NCBI GenBank assembly: GCA_020851655.1
Contig: JADZCI010000047.1
Coordinates: forward strand, 1 to 34,121
Reading direction: 5' to 3'
DNA: 34,121 nt
Source: Bryobacterales bacterium
GTDB taxonomy: Bacteria > Acidobacteriota > Terriglobia > Bryobacterales > Bryobacteraceae
In this document: piece by piece, positions 7,622 through 16,213 of the stretch
How positions within the stretch are numbered: the stretch's first letter is position 1
Layout of the letters: every line of letters starts with the position of its first letter
Notes under the pieces: generated by a model
What the model was told of the DNA's origin: nothing
Databases searched by the model: none
What the model saw: only the letters and a program-made list of their open reading frames with translations
Program-made: the position numbers and the translations under genes

Positions 7622-9952
7622 TTATCTTCTGCGCCCGCGAAATCCACCGCCGCTACCGCCCCGCGACGCCCACCCGCCGCCACCACCGGCCGAGCTTCCG
7701 CTGAAGCCGCTGGATCGCTGTGTGTTGTAATTACCGCGCTGCCGCGCAGCCGCATCACGGTTCATCTGCTGCGCGGTTCCCTGGTTCCACCCACCGCCCG
7801 ACCGGCCCTCGAACGCGGCCCGGTCCATGCCTGAGGTATTGGCCCTGGCCTGGCCGGCGCGGGCTTGCTGGCCGCTCGTCCCCGGCCGGTCCACAGCACT
7901 CCAGGATCCGCTTCCTGAATTCTGGTACCACTGTCCGTTTTCGCGCTTGTAGACGTTGCCGTCGCGCCCGGCGTAGATGTCGCCGGAACCGGTTCGCGCC
8001 GCAAAGCCGTGTCCTCCTTCGCCAGCGGCGGCGATGGCCTTGCCCCCGCCCGATCCTTTGGCCACGCCAACGGCGCCCCGGCTATCGGCGTAACCCGCCG
8101 TGCGCGCCCATTGGTCACCCTTCCCAACGACGCTCTGTCCCCAAGCCTGATATCCGTTACTGGCGCGATAGGTTCCGCCCCAGGCGCCCGTGTTGGGATT
8201 GTAGAAGCCGCCTTGCGCCGCCGCGCCGTAAGGTCCCCACGCCGTCCGCCCCCAGGCATAGGAGCCCGTCGAGGGATTGTACGCCGCCGCGCGCCCATAG
8301 CCTCCGTATGGCCCGTACACGGCGCTGCCCCGGCCATAGAAACCCGTCGCCGGGTTATACCAGGCGCTCATACCGTACGTGTAATAAGGCGGCGGCCAGT
8401 AGATCGGATACGGATACATGCCGTAGTAGTAGTAAGGCGGATAATAGTAACCCGTCCCCCACATGGCAACCCCAAAAGAAATCGTCATGCCTGTGTAGCC
8501 CGACGTGTAGCCATACGTAACGCTGGTGGGCGTCGCATCGTAAACTTCGACGTAAGTCACGTTGTATTTGGGCGAATCGGGAGGAATGGAATCGACTTCT
8601 GGCGGCACCTTGTCCGCCAAGGCCCACGGCCCTTTGGCGCTGGCCGACTTGAACCACACGCCGTCCAGACACAGGTAGTACTCGCCGCCGATCTGCAGCA
8701 CGTCATTCGGCGAGTTCTTGGCGTATTTCACGCCTGTTCCGGGAATTTCAACAAACTCCGGTTCACCCACGTACTCCGCTTTGCCGGCGGCGGTCTTCCG
8801 GTCAATGGTCGCCGTTTGAGGAATTGACGCCTCAATGACCGCTTCCTCGGCCGCCCTCGTTCCCGGGACCGCAGCCAGCACGTGCGCTCTGGGGTGTTTG
8901 GCGGGAATCTTCTTGAAGTCTTCCGGCAGGGAGATGGTCGCCGCTTCCCACTTGCTGCTCCTCAAATCCTTGGTTCGGAACCAGCGCCCTGAAGTGAGGA
9001 AATAAAACGACTGGTCTGCCTTGGAGTAGAACAGGTCGCAATCGGTATTGGCGATCCAGGCGAGCGCCGTCCCCTCGACCGGAACGAACGACGGTTCACC
9101 CGCCAGCACGATCAACTCCGACGGCTTATTGACGACCAGAATCAACGGCACGGTAACCGGAGCCACCGGCGCCGCCGCCGTCTGTTTGATCTCTTTATAG
9201 GCCTCGGTGTCAGGAAGGTCCTTGAAGTCACCGGGGATCTTCTTGGCCGGGCTCCACGCTTCCTTCAGGCCTTTTGCCGTAAGCCAGGACTTGCCGTCGC
9301 GCAGATAGCACTGTCCCGATTTCTTGTCCACAAAAACATCCCAGTTTGTGTTCATCACCTTCTGGAGATTCGTCTTCTCAATGTCGAGCAGAATCGGCTC
9401 TCCATCGATGATCACCAAGGCGGCGGGTTGGTAACTGACCAGGATCGGAGGCGGCGTCATGGAGACCTTGGTCTCGCGCAATTTGACTTGGCGCGGATCG
9501 AGATAAGCCAGGATTCGATCAAGCGAGACGGTCACCGGTTGCTTGGGCCAAAGCGCGGCTGTCAGGTCCGCCCAGCGCTTGCTTTCGGCTTCGTCCTTGG
9601 CGCCTTGATACCGCACGTTGGTCACGCGAAAGTTGGCGAGGTGAACGGAGCGCGAACCCTTATCCACCAGGGAGCCAGCCTCGACCACCATCGCGCCGTA
9701 ATACGTCTTGGCGTTCTTTGACGGGATGAGAGCCACGGCGAAGCGAGCCGAGAGGGTCTGGTAGTCCTTCCAGGCGTCGATCTGGGGCTGATAGACCATC
9801 AACGTGGCGTTGCCGTCGTCGTATTGTCTCGGCCAGCCCAGATCCGGTTGGCCGCCGGGCGCCGCTGCGGGTTCCTGGGTCTGTCCCGCCGCTAGCGCCA
9901 TGAAAGCGGCGGCGGCGAATCGCGCGATGATTCTACAGGCAGGTCTGCGCAT
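7622..9952 (-). CDS. Secreted repeat protein with three-fold domain repeat, Tyr/Pro region and Gly/Arg-rich tail
   Basis: This 776-residue protein has a Sec signal at about 1-23 (ARFAAAAFMALAAGQ). The ATG was chosen over an in-frame TTG 15 bp upstream because GAGG sits about 8 nt before it. After a unique N-terminal domain (about 35-165), three diverged copies of an 80-100 residue unit follow at about 173-255, 278-365 and 390-468. Each has Gly-Glu-Pro, then an Asn/Asp pair, then Tyr...Gly-x-Trp, then Pro...Ile/Leu-Pro. Next comes a Tyr/Pro-rich segment (about 500-530), three short YNPxTG repeats (about 531-605), and a Gly/Ser/Arg tail ending GGGFRGRRR. Comparable acidobacterial proteins are, from memory, sometimes labelled carbohydrate-binding family V/XII. 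I do not assign a function; an envelope or surface role is likely. It lies between a DUF4136 gene and ppk2 on the same strand. Confidence 0.85.
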   Translation of the reverse strand: MRRPACRIIARFAAAAFMALAAGQTQEPAAAPGGQPDLGWPRQYDDGNATLMVYQPQIDAWKDYQTLSARFAVALIPSKNAKTYYGAMVVEAGSLVDKGSRSVHLANFRVTNVRYQGAKDEAESKRWADLTAALWPKQPVTVSLDRILAYLDPRQVKLRETKVSMTPPPILVSYQPAALVIIDGEPILLDIEKTNLQKVMNTNWDVFVDKKSGQCYLRDGKSWLTAKGLKEAWSPAKKIPGDFKDLPDTEAYKEIKQTAAAPVAPVTVPLILVVNKPSELIVLAGEPSFVPVEGTALAWIANTDCDLFYSKADQSFYFLTSGRWFRTKDLRSSKWEAATISLPEDFKKIPAKHPRAHVLAAVPGTRAAEEAVIEASIPQTATIDRKTAAGKAEYVGEPEFVEIPGTGVKYAKNSPNDVLQIGGEYYLCLDGVWFKSASAKGPWALADKVPPEVDSIPPDSPKYNVTYVEVYDATPTSVTYGYTSGYTGMTISFGVAMWGTGYYYPPYYYYGMYPYPIYWPPPYYTYGMSAWYNPATGFYGRGSAVYGPYGGYGRAAAYNPSTGSYAWGRTAWGPYGAAAQGGFYNPNTGAWGGTYRASNGYQAWGQSVVGKGDQWARTAGYADSRGAVGVAKGSGGGKAIAAAGEGGHGFAARTGSGDIYAGRDGNVYKRENGQWYQNSGSGSWSAVDRPGTSGQQARAGQARANTSGMDRAAFEGRSGGGWNQGTAQQMNRDAAARQRGNYNTQRSSGFSGSSAGGGGGWASRGGSGGGFRGRRR

Positions 9953-10021
9953 TCGCCGCCTCTTCAACTCTGATTCTTGCGTTCATCCAGTACTCGAAGT
10001 CCCTCTCTCCGGGGCATCAAG

Positions 10022-10037
10022 CGCCCGCACGCGGGCG
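10022..10037. terminator. GC-rich hairpin between the DUF4136 and repeat-protein genes
   Basis: CGCCCG and CGGGCG form a perfect 6-bp stem around a 4-nt loop (CACG) in the 141-bp gap between two minus-strand genes. No T-run follows on either strand, so it may be an attenuator, an mRNA-stability element or a weak terminator rather than a classical intrinsic terminator. Confidence 0.35.
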
Positions 10038-10093
10038 GCCCCGCGCCAAGTACCCGGACGCCAGCCAACAAATCACCCGCCTCGGGCGAGTCC

Positions 10094-10648
10094 CTACTTC
10101 TTCTTCGGCGGATAGTTCTTCAACATCTTCTCCGCCGCTTTATCGATATTCTTCTGCTTCTTGTCGGGCTTGGCCTTGTCGTCGAGCACCTTGCTGGCCA
10201 TCCCCCGCCAGACCAACTGCTTGGTGCTGGCATCGTACATGTCGAGCACGATCGATCCGATGTTGATCGTGCTGGTCGTGGAAGTGGACATGCTGCTTCC
10301 CATCCCGCCGTACCAACCGCCGCGGAAACCCGGTCCGTAGCCGTATCCGGTATCCCAACTCGTGATCTGCTTTTCCTGGCCAACGCCCAATTGGTACACC
10401 AGCACCAGGTCGGTTGGCGGCGCGTCCTTCCTCGTCAAACCCCTCTTGGCCAAAGCCGCGTCGAATCCCTTGGCCAGTTGTCCCAAGGTGAGTTGGTCGA
10501 CGCTGGCGGATTGAGGATGTTTTTCCCAACGGTACGTCTTGTATTTCGAGAAATCGGCATTCTGGTCAAAGTTGTACTTGACATCCTGCGCAATGGCCAG
10601 ACCGCCGAGACAGACAACCGCTATCGACAGTCCCAACAATTTGCTCAT
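10094..10648 (-). CDS. DUF4136 domain exported protein
   Basis: This 184-residue protein has a signal peptide at 1-20 (LGLSIAVVCLGGLAIAQ) and no lipobox cysteine at the cleavage site. The N-terminal VKYNFDQNADFSKYKTYRW, the middle TDLVLVYQLGV and the later IGSIVLDMYDASTKQLVWRG are typical of DUF4136, a family of small envelope proteins with unknown function, often lipoproteins. A Gly/Tyr/Ser-rich linker lies at about 100-125 and the C-terminus is Lys-rich (NYPPKKK). AAGGAG 8 nt before the ATG supports the start. It is the first gene of the minus-strand group with the repeat protein and ppk2. Confidence 0.85.
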   Translation of the reverse strand: MSKLLGLSIAVVCLGGLAIAQDVKYNFDQNADFSKYKTYRWEKHPQSASVDQLTLGQLAKGFDAALAKRGLTRKDAPPTDLVLVYQLGVGQEKQITSWDTGYGYGPGFRGGWYGGMGSSMSTSTTSTINIGSIVLDMYDASTKQLVWRGMASKVLDDKAKPDKKQKNIDKAAEKMLKNYPPKKK

Positions 10649-11052
10649 AAGCTCTGCTCCTTCAAAATGGTGATGCGACGGCTCACCTGCCGTTCGCCCG
10701 GCTCAGACAACCCCCAAAACAGGCGTCCTCGCCGGGGCGGGACGCACCATTCATTGTAGTACTTGGACTTGGCTGCCGTTCAAGATCGAATGCCAGACTT
10801 GTAGACAACGACTTTTCGTCGAAACACACCCAGATCCTTACGGCAGCATTAACAACTGTTTCTCGAACAGGACATTCAGAACGAGACTTGCGGTGGCGAC
10901 AAGCGCTTGGCCATAAGTAGTCCCATTACGGCTATATACGCCGCCTTGTTGGATGTATCCAGCATACGTTGACTTTTCTTACGAGTCTGTCACAACGTTA
11001 TGGACAGACAGATCCAGTCATTTTATTGAAAGGTAGCTCTTCTTATTTAGTC
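10649..11052. other. 404-bp intergenic region between divergent genes
   Basis: No convincing gene is seen here. By eye the right half is AT-richer than its surroundings. It holds a weak GCGTCC/GGACGC inverted repeat near the DUF4136 start, a TATATA at 10933-10938 without a well-spaced -35, TTGACT at 10969-10974 without a good -10, and the perfect dyad annotated separately at 10985-11009. Divergent promoters must lie here, but I cannot place them. Confidence 0.6.
10985..11009. promoter_or_regulatory. Perfect 7-bp dyad in the leader of the interrupted hydrolase gene
   Basis: GTCTGTC and GACAGAC are perfect inverted repeats around an 11-nt centre (ACAACGTTATG), 43 bp before the chosen ATG at 11053. 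It could be an operator or a leader hairpin. Confidence 0.35.
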
Positions 11053-12846
11053 ATGCGCCCACTTCTTTCCTTTTGCGCGCTCTGGTGGAGCGTCAATACC
11101 CTTGGACAGACCACAACGGGTCTACAGAACATTGCCGCTTGGCAAACCGGCTTGGTCTCCTATGAAGCTCGTTGCACCGCTGTCGAATCCCGTATTGCGG
11201 CAATTCGACAGCCTACTGAATTACAGCAGGATGCCGTCACGAACGCTCAAGCGTGGTGCTATGTCCTGACACAAGTTCGATCGGCCATGGTGACGGATCC
11301 AACGCTCTTTAACAATTTCAGATTCACCGCCGCAAAGGCCGAACATTGGACCAGCGGGGCGGAGTATTTTGTTCAGAAGGCCGAACAGAGTCAGGATCCA
11401 TTTGCCGGCGCCGTCATCATGACCCGGGCCTTCCGGTCAATCATGGACGGGCATTTTCTCTTCTATCACGTCCAACTGCCCGCCGCCTATGATTCGGGTG
11501 CGAAATACGGCGCGGACATCTCTTTCCATTCAGGTGGCCAAGTCGCCTACTTTTGGGGCAACAGCGCGACAGCGCTCAGCGGGGAGGACGGTTGGTGGGT
11601 CAAGCCTTCCGCGAGCCCCACGACGTCAACGGCAAGGTTCAGGATGAAGCCGAGTTGCCGGGGAGAAACCGATTTCCGCTTTCTGGGCCAGGCGGGATGC
11701 GACGAGGAGATTGCGCACTTCCTCGAACACTATTCGGTAAGCCAGGACAGGGTTGTCATCGGAGGTGGAAGCGCCGGCGGCGCGGGCGCCATGCGCTATA
11801 CCGCCATCCGCCCAAATCTGGCCGCCGCCGCCTACAATATGACCGGCGGCCTCACTTATGGCGGAGTTAGCAACAGCTTCTGGCACAACCAGACCATGCA
11901 ACCCAACTTTTCCGTTGTCCCTTTCCTGCATTGGTACTGCCCTCCGAACCAAGAGTCCAACTACAACGAGCAGCATCCGTCTTTCCTTTATCTCCAGGAG
12001 CAGGCTTCGCTGTATCCGGGAGCGTACGACGTCTTTGAGGGCTATGACACAAGTCCTAAGTGTTCTCACGTCAAGATACAGGATCCGGTGCTGTCAATCG
12101 GGTGGTCCTGGTTGCGCAGCAAAATTGTGAACCACTGGCCGGATCATGTGGTTCTCACCACATACGGCCTGGGGGCGGTCAACCAGTCGCGTTGGGTCAC
12201 CGTCAACACCACCATCAATTCCAAAGCCCAGTCCACCATTCGGGCCACGGTGAACCGCGGCGGGATTCCGGCTATGACGGTCAGCGCCATCAACATCGAC
12301 CGCCTCACCTTGGACCTATCCCGAGCTTTGCTGCCTAATCAGGAAGCCGTGAAAGTAACGATTAACAACGCCACATCAATTACGGCGATTGTGGGTCAAG
12401 AAGCTCACTTCTGGCGAACCGGCGCCGCACCTGAGATTTGGACTCTAAGCCCAACCGCAACACCAGCCTTTCCGTCTAAGGTCAAAGGAGTTAGAGGTCC
12501 CATTGTCGACTTCTTCATGCAAGTGAAGCCGCTCCTGGTCGTCTACGGAACCCAAGCCGGACAATCCTCGGCTACGCAGGAAGCCCTTGTTCAGAACATC
12601 CTCAACAAGCTGTTCCCGCCCAGTCTGAACAGCGGCCGGAGAACGCTCCGTAGCCAGTTTGCCGGCCACATCAAGAAGGACGTCGACATGGTGGACTCGG
12701 ACGCCGCCACATACAACATCCTGGCCGTGGGCAGTGCCCTGCAAAACAGCTATGTCGACCGGCTCAGCAAGACTGGCAACGGTCTCCCGGTCCGCTGGAA
12801 TCCGGATGGCAGTTTTGTGGTCAAGTCCGTGACGTACCGGGAGTAG
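11053..12846 (+). pseudogene. Secreted alpha/beta hydrolase of prolyl-oligopeptidase type, interrupted by in-frame TAG (main part)
   Basis: From the ATG at 11053 this part encodes 597 residues. It has a signal peptide (LLSFCALWWSVNTLGQ), then an N-terminal domain and an alpha/beta-hydrolase core with the nucleophile motif GGGSAGG, Ser240. A later beta-rich segment (around GLGAVNQSRWVTVNTTIN and SAINIDRLTLDL) and a C-terminal portion (PLLVVYGT, YNILAVGSALQN) follow. This order resembles large secreted S9-like hydrolases of Planctomycetes and Acidobacteria. Translation stops at TAG (codon 598, 12844-12846), but the same frame stays open to 13089, and the downstream part contains the IYPNP motif expected at this family's C-terminus. 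It is therefore either a recent nonsense allele, a sequencing error, or read through. A frame extension upstream to 10969 begins with TTG and lacks a signal peptide at its start, so I rejected it. No good ribosome-binding site is seen. Composition looks less GC-rich than its neighbours. Confidence 0.7.
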
Positions 12847-13089
12847 CAAAATAAGTGTGTGGCCTCGGGTTTCCTGAACGATCCTTCCGGATGCAGCTAC
12901 GTAGCAATTTATCCGAACCCGCAAAATCAGAACAACTACGTCCTGCTGCTGCCGGAGACCTATAATCTCGGCGCCCTGAATACCCCGCAGATCACCGTGG
13001 AGAACTGCGATATTTTCGTCGGCTATCTGAGCGGTAAGTACGCGTACCGGAAGGCAGCGATTGTTCTGCCGCAAGATCGGAAGTTCTAG
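12847..13089 (+). pseudogene. C-terminal remainder of the interrupted hydrolase (same frame after TAG)
   Basis: Directly after the TAG the frame runs on for 80 codons without a stop. It contains AIYPNPQNQNNYVLLLPETY and ends QDRKF. In related large secreted hydrolases an IYPNPLNP..YVV stretch lies near the C-terminus, right after the segment that ends the upstream part here, so this is the missing end of the protein. A GTG at 12859 could start a 76-residue ORF, but there is no ribosome-binding site before it, and a free-standing gene is unlikely. Confidence 0.7.
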
Positions 13090-13123
13090 TCTTTACGGAG
13101 CACGCCCGCGATCTAACCGGGCC

Positions 13124-14323
13124 ATGAAACGGAACGGCAGCCATGTGACAGCACCTCGAGTCGCCTTGTTTGCGGACAGCTTTCACGAGATCAACGGTGT
13201 CGGCCTGACTTGCCGCACGCTGGATGACTTCGCCCGCCGGCGCGGCTACCCGATGCTGAGCGTCCACGTAGGCCCAGCCAACTCACTGTCGGTCAACGGC
13301 AGTGTGGTGACCTGCGAATTGCAGAACAGCCGGATCGGGTTCGGTCTCGAAGCCGACCTGCGGTTCGACCTGCTGGCCTTTCGCCACCTCGGGCGCGTGC
13401 GCGCGGCGTTTCGCCAATTCAATCCGGACGTGGTGCACATCACGGGGCCCAACAGCATCAGCCTGTTGGGCGCCAAGCTCTCGCACGAGTTCAAAGTACC
13501 GCTCCTGGCTTCCTGGCACACCAATGTTCACGAGTATGCGTCGCGGCGTCTCGGCGGCATATGCGGAGACGCAGCCGGGCGCTGGGTTGAAGAGGCGGTC
13601 TTGGGAATCGTACTTCGCTACTATTCCCTGGCAAGGGCGACACTGGCGCCGAACCGGGAGTTGATTCAAATCCTGGAAGCTGGCGCCGGCAAGCCTTGCG
13701 GCTTGATGCGGCGCGGTGTCGACTGCCATCTCTACGATCCCGCCCGGCGCACCCGGAACGATTCCACGATCGTCGTGGGCTATGTGGGAAGGTTGTCGCC
13801 GGAAAAGAGTATCCGCCGCCTCAAAGACGTGGAGGAGGCCCTGGAACGTGCCGGGGTTGCGGATTTCCGCATAGAACTCGCCGGACACGGAGGAGAGCGG
13901 GAGTGGCTCAAAGCGAACATCACGCGCCTGCGCGATCATGGAGTCCTGCAAGGGATTCCGCTGGCGGCCGCCTACGCCAACTTCGACATCTTCGTATTCC
14001 CCAGTGAGACCGATACCTACGGCAATGTCGTGCAGGAAGCCATGGCGTCGGGGGTTCCCTGCGTGGTGACCCGTAAAGGCGGCCCGGCGGCGATCGTTAC
14101 CGATGGCGCCGACGGCTTTGTCCGCGGACGCGATGACTTTGCGAACGCGGTTGTGCAGCTTGCCACTGATCGAGCTCTGCGCGAGACAATGGCCCGGGCG
14201 GCGCGCGTAACGGCGCTTAAGGCGTCGTGGGATGCAGTCTTTGAATCCGTCTACCGGACCTACGCCGAAGTGGCTTCCGGCACCGCGGAAACGCGCGACG
14301 CGCCGGTTACGGGACCCGGCTAA
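13124..14323 (+). CDS. GT4-family glycosyltransferase
   Basis: This 399-residue GT-B fold enzyme has an N-terminal Rossmann half beginning RVALFADSFHEINGVG, where the glycine-rich loop follows the first strand as in GT4 retaining transferases. An acceptor-side HITGP and WHTN motif follow. The C-terminal half starts at VVGYVGRLSPEKS, with the nucleotide-sugar site FPSETDTYGNVVQEAMASG. There the EX7E pair appears as Asp297 and Glu305, the Thr-Asp-Thr variant common in MshA-like and mannosyl/sulfoquinovosyl-type enzymes. No membrane segments or signal are seen. The donor and acceptor are unknown; lipid or polysaccharide glycosylation is plausible. Upstream TTG starts from 13061 overlap the preceding frame and add an unlikely N-terminus, so the ATG at 13124 is preferred. 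The end overlaps the convergent TIG protein gene by 17 bp. Confidence 0.88.
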   Translation: MKRNGSHVTAPRVALFADSFHEINGVGLTCRTLDDFARRRGYPMLSVHVGPANSLSVNGSVVTCELQNSRIGFGLEADLRFDLLAFRHLGRVRAAFRQFNPDVVHITGPNSISLLGAKLSHEFKVPLLASWHTNVHEYASRRLGGICGDAAGRWVEEAVLGIVLRYYSLARATLAPNRELIQILEAGAGKPCGLMRRGVDCHLYDPARRTRNDSTIVVGYVGRLSPEKSIRRLKDVEEALERAGVADFRIELAGHGGEREWLKANITRLRDHGVLQGIPLAAAYANFDIFVFPSETDTYGNVVQEAMASGVPCVVTRKGGPAAIVTDGADGFVRGRDDFANAVVQLATDRALRETMARAARVTALKASWDAVFESVYRTYAEVASGTAETRDAPVTGPG

Positions 14324-15464
14324 ACGATGCCGGACTGACGCCAACCATCGTGGGGATAACAGGGTGCGCAGTGCCTTCGACCAGGCTGCCTTCCATCCCG
14401 AGAACCTGGATCGGCTGGTCGCTGTCGATCTTCAGCGTGGCGCCACCCACGGATCGCGCGTAAGGAAACAGTTCCGGCGCCAAGCGCATGAAACGTTCGT
14501 GCGCGGTCAGGATCAGCACGACGGCGCCCACCGTCGAGCCGTCGGCGCCCACCAATTCCACCTTGACGTTGGCCGCGGCGTCCTCCGGGTTCTGTAAAGC
14601 CAGCGCGGCAAAGTTGCCGGCTTCGCCCGCCGAAACGGGGAGGGCGACAGTCGCCGAGCGAGCGGCTCGCGGCGAGAATAGCGGAGTGACGGCGGCCAAC
14701 AGATCGTAGGCGCTCCAGGACCGCTGCATGCCCTTCAGCACGGCCACGACCGTCTGCACCACGGTGTCTCCGTTGGCGGCCGAGACCACGCGCTGGTCCA
14801 TCTGCATGGGCGAGTCCGGCCGGAATTGAAGCTCATTCTCAGAGATGAAATACGTGGCGCCGGCCGCCTGCCCGTCGAACTTGACCACCGTGTCTGGCCG
14901 GAATCCGTGACCCACGATCTTGACGGTCTCGCCAGGATTAACCACTCCACCGCCCGGAATCACGTCGTCAATCGAAAGTTCGCCCCCCACGGTCAGCGAA
15001 CCGGGCGCGTTGCTCTCGACATACCACTTGTCACCCGAAGCCTTGTAAAACGTGGAACCGGAACGAATCCGCACCGCGCCCGACGCTCCGGCGGGCGCAT
15101 CCCTGCGCAGCCGCATCGAGAGCCCGAGGAGAGGAATCTCTTCGACAGTCCCCAGGTTGGCAGTGGGTGACACAACCTCGACATCGATCTGCCCACCCCA
15201 CCGCAGCGCCGTACCAACCGCTTCGCCGTTTTCGCTGAATACCCCTATGTTGGCGACACTGTCAACCACGGATTCGTCAAAGTTGAGTTCCATCCGGGTA
15301 CGAATGATGGGCTTGGGCTCGGTCAGCGTAATACGCACCTGCGCCACACCGCCCGCGGGCACAGTCTCTTTCGACACCTCAAGCCAAAGACCCGCATACT
15401 TGGCGCCAAACGCAGGCAGCAAGCACGCGCACAGCAGCAACAGACTCTTTAACGGCATCTTCAT
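14307..15464 (-). CDS. Secreted protein with cohesin-like and IPT/TIG domains
   Basis: This 385-residue protein has a signal peptide at 1-20 (LLLLCACLLPAFG). Residues about 22-155 look like a cohesin-type beta-sandwich (VPAGGVAQVRITLTEPKP, MELNFDESVV, then repeated beta strands). Residues about 160-235 resemble an IPT/TIG domain (SIDDVIPGGGVVNPGETVKI, then GHGFRPDTVVKFDG). A third beta-rich segment (about 250-375) has GATLKIDSDQPIQVLGM. All point to an extracellular or periplasmic adhesive or structural protein with no visible catalytic site. GGAGAGG 5 nt before the ATG supports the start. The domain names are fold-level guesses and the partner is unknown. It is convergent with the GT4 gene and divergent from the next small gene. 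Confidence 0.78.
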   Translation of the reverse strand: MKMPLKSLLLLCACLLPAFGAKYAGLWLEVSKETVPAGGVAQVRITLTEPKPIIRTRMELNFDESVVDSVANIGVFSENGEAVGTALRWGGQIDVEVVSPTANLGTVEEIPLLGLSMRLRRDAPAGASGAVRIRSGSTFYKASGDKWYVESNAPGSLTVGGELSIDDVIPGGGVVNPGETVKIVGHGFRPDTVVKFDGQAAGATYFISENELQFRPDSPMQMDQRVVSAANGDTVVQTVVAVLKGMQRSWSAYDLLAAVTPLFSPRAARSATVALPVSAGEAGNFAALALQNPEDAAANVKVELVGADGSTVGAVVLILTAHERFMRLAPELFPYARSVGGATLKIDSDQPIQVLGMEGSLVEGTAHPVIPTMVGVSPASFSRVP

Positions 15465-15503
15465 AGTCCCCTCTCCTAACGGACGCAGTCCCTGATTCCA
15501 GAA

Positions 15504-15532
15504 TTGACAAGCATCTTAAATACAGCAATATA
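15504..15532 (+). promoter_or_regulatory. Possible promoter (TTGACA, 17-nt spacer, AATATA)
   Basis: A perfect -35 consensus TTGACA at 15504-15509 is followed after 17 nt by AATATA, a poor -10 (3 of 6). A GCAAT/ATTGC dyad (15525-15538) overlaps the -10. It would direct transcription toward the small secreted protein at 15719, giving a leader of about 180 nt. The 254-bp gap is otherwise AT-rich relative to its surroundings, with no other gene seen. Confidence 0.35.
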
Positions 15533-15718
15533 CATTGCCATACCTAATGTTTTAGCTCATCCTGCCACTCCAGGAGTTTCAAGATTATACGTACCTGCTC
15601 CCAGTTTGCGTTTCTTTGACTTGGACAATCGCTTGGATGCAAACGAAGAAGAAATGTCGCAAACTTTGTGCCTTACCGGGTCGCAAACACGCGGTCGCGA
15701 GCGCCTACAATGGGCACT

Positions 15719-16099
15719 ATGCGTTTGCTGGGAAATCTGGTGCTTTGGGCGGCGCTTCTGCTGGCAGGGCCTGCGGGCAAGTACGAGGGCGATTGGACCA
15801 GCGCAGGCGGGTCGCAATCGGGAGCGTTGCGCGTCACGCTCGCCGAAGACGACGGTAAATGGAAGGCGGAAGCGTCCTTCTCGTATGACGGGGACGAGGT
15901 TCCGTGCAAAGTCACGCGGATCGAAATGGATGGAGCCAGGATGCTGCTTGCCTACCAGTTCGACTTGGGCGGTTACAGCCTGGTCTCGACGCTGACCGGC
16001 CAAGCCGGCGGCGACACTCTCTCCGGCAAGTACGAGACCGTGACCGCCGAAGGCGCGCAGCCGGTCGACTCCGGAACCTTCCGCACGACGCGAAAGTAG
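15719..16099 (+). CDS. Small secreted protein of unknown function
   Basis: This 126-residue protein starts with a signal peptide (LLGNLVLWAALLLAGPAG). A short beta-rich domain follows, with alternating strands: KYEGDWTS, LRVTLAEDDGKWKAEASF, ARMLLAYQFDLGG, and GKYETVTAEGAQPVDSGTF. It resembles small lipocalin-like or beta-barrel envelope proteins, but I do not recognise a named family. ATGs at 15710 and 15719 are both possible; the second puts Arg-Leu-Leu directly before the hydrophobic core and looks like a better signal. It is single, between a divergent secreted protein and the ETF operon, and a terminator-like structure follows it. Confidence 0.65.
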   Translation: MRLLGNLVLWAALLLAGPAGKYEGDWTSAGGSQSGALRVTLAEDDGKWKAEASFSYDGDEVPCKVTRIEMDGARMLLAYQFDLGGYSLVSTLTGQAGGDTLSGKYETVTAEGAQPVDSGTFRTTRK

Positions 16100-16147
16100 T
16101 CGCAATCCTTCGCCGGCTGGGTGAATTGCCTCACCCGCCAGGACCCC

Positions 16148-16186
16148 GCCGCGAATGAGCGGCGTGCGCTTTGGCGCATTATTTCA
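16148..16186 (+). terminator. Two adjacent hairpins followed by TTATTT
   Basis: A perfect 6-bp stem CGCCGC/GCGGCG (16148-16165, loop GAATGA) is followed at once by a 5-bp stem TGCGC/GCGCA (16166-16179, loop TTTG) and the T-rich TTATTT. This fits intrinsic termination of the small secreted protein gene about 50 bp upstream. The T-rich end runs into the candidate -10 box of the next operon. Confidence 0.5.
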
Positions 16187-16187
16187 T

Positions 16188-16193
16188 ATAATC
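16188..16193 (+). promoter_or_regulatory. Candidate -10 box (TATAAT) for the acyl-CoA dehydrogenase/ETF operon
   Basis: A perfect TATAAT lies 86 bp before the ATG of the first operon gene. No -35 at normal spacing resembles TTGACA (GTGCGC is at the expected place), so activation by a regulator is possible. The implied start is near 16200, leaving a leader of about 80 nt. Confidence 0.4.
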
Positions 16194-16213
16194 AGGTCTG
16201 TATTGCTTAATAG

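Noticed and set aside
10969..11052. Upstream extension of the hydrolase gene from a TTG
   Set aside because: It would place the signal peptide 28 residues inside the protein and has no ribosome-binding site; the ATG at 11053 gives a normal signal peptide.
12844..12846. TAG read as pyrrolysine
   Set aside because: Nothing in the window supports it: no pyl genes are present, and many genes here (for example those ending at 2009, 21946 and 28433) use TAG as a normal stop. A nonsense mutation or sequencing error is more likely.
13061..13123. Longer start for the GT4 glycosyltransferase
   Set aside because: The extra 21 residues overlap the preceding frame and do not match the start of GT4 enzymes; the ATG at 13124 lies closer to the first Rossmann strand.
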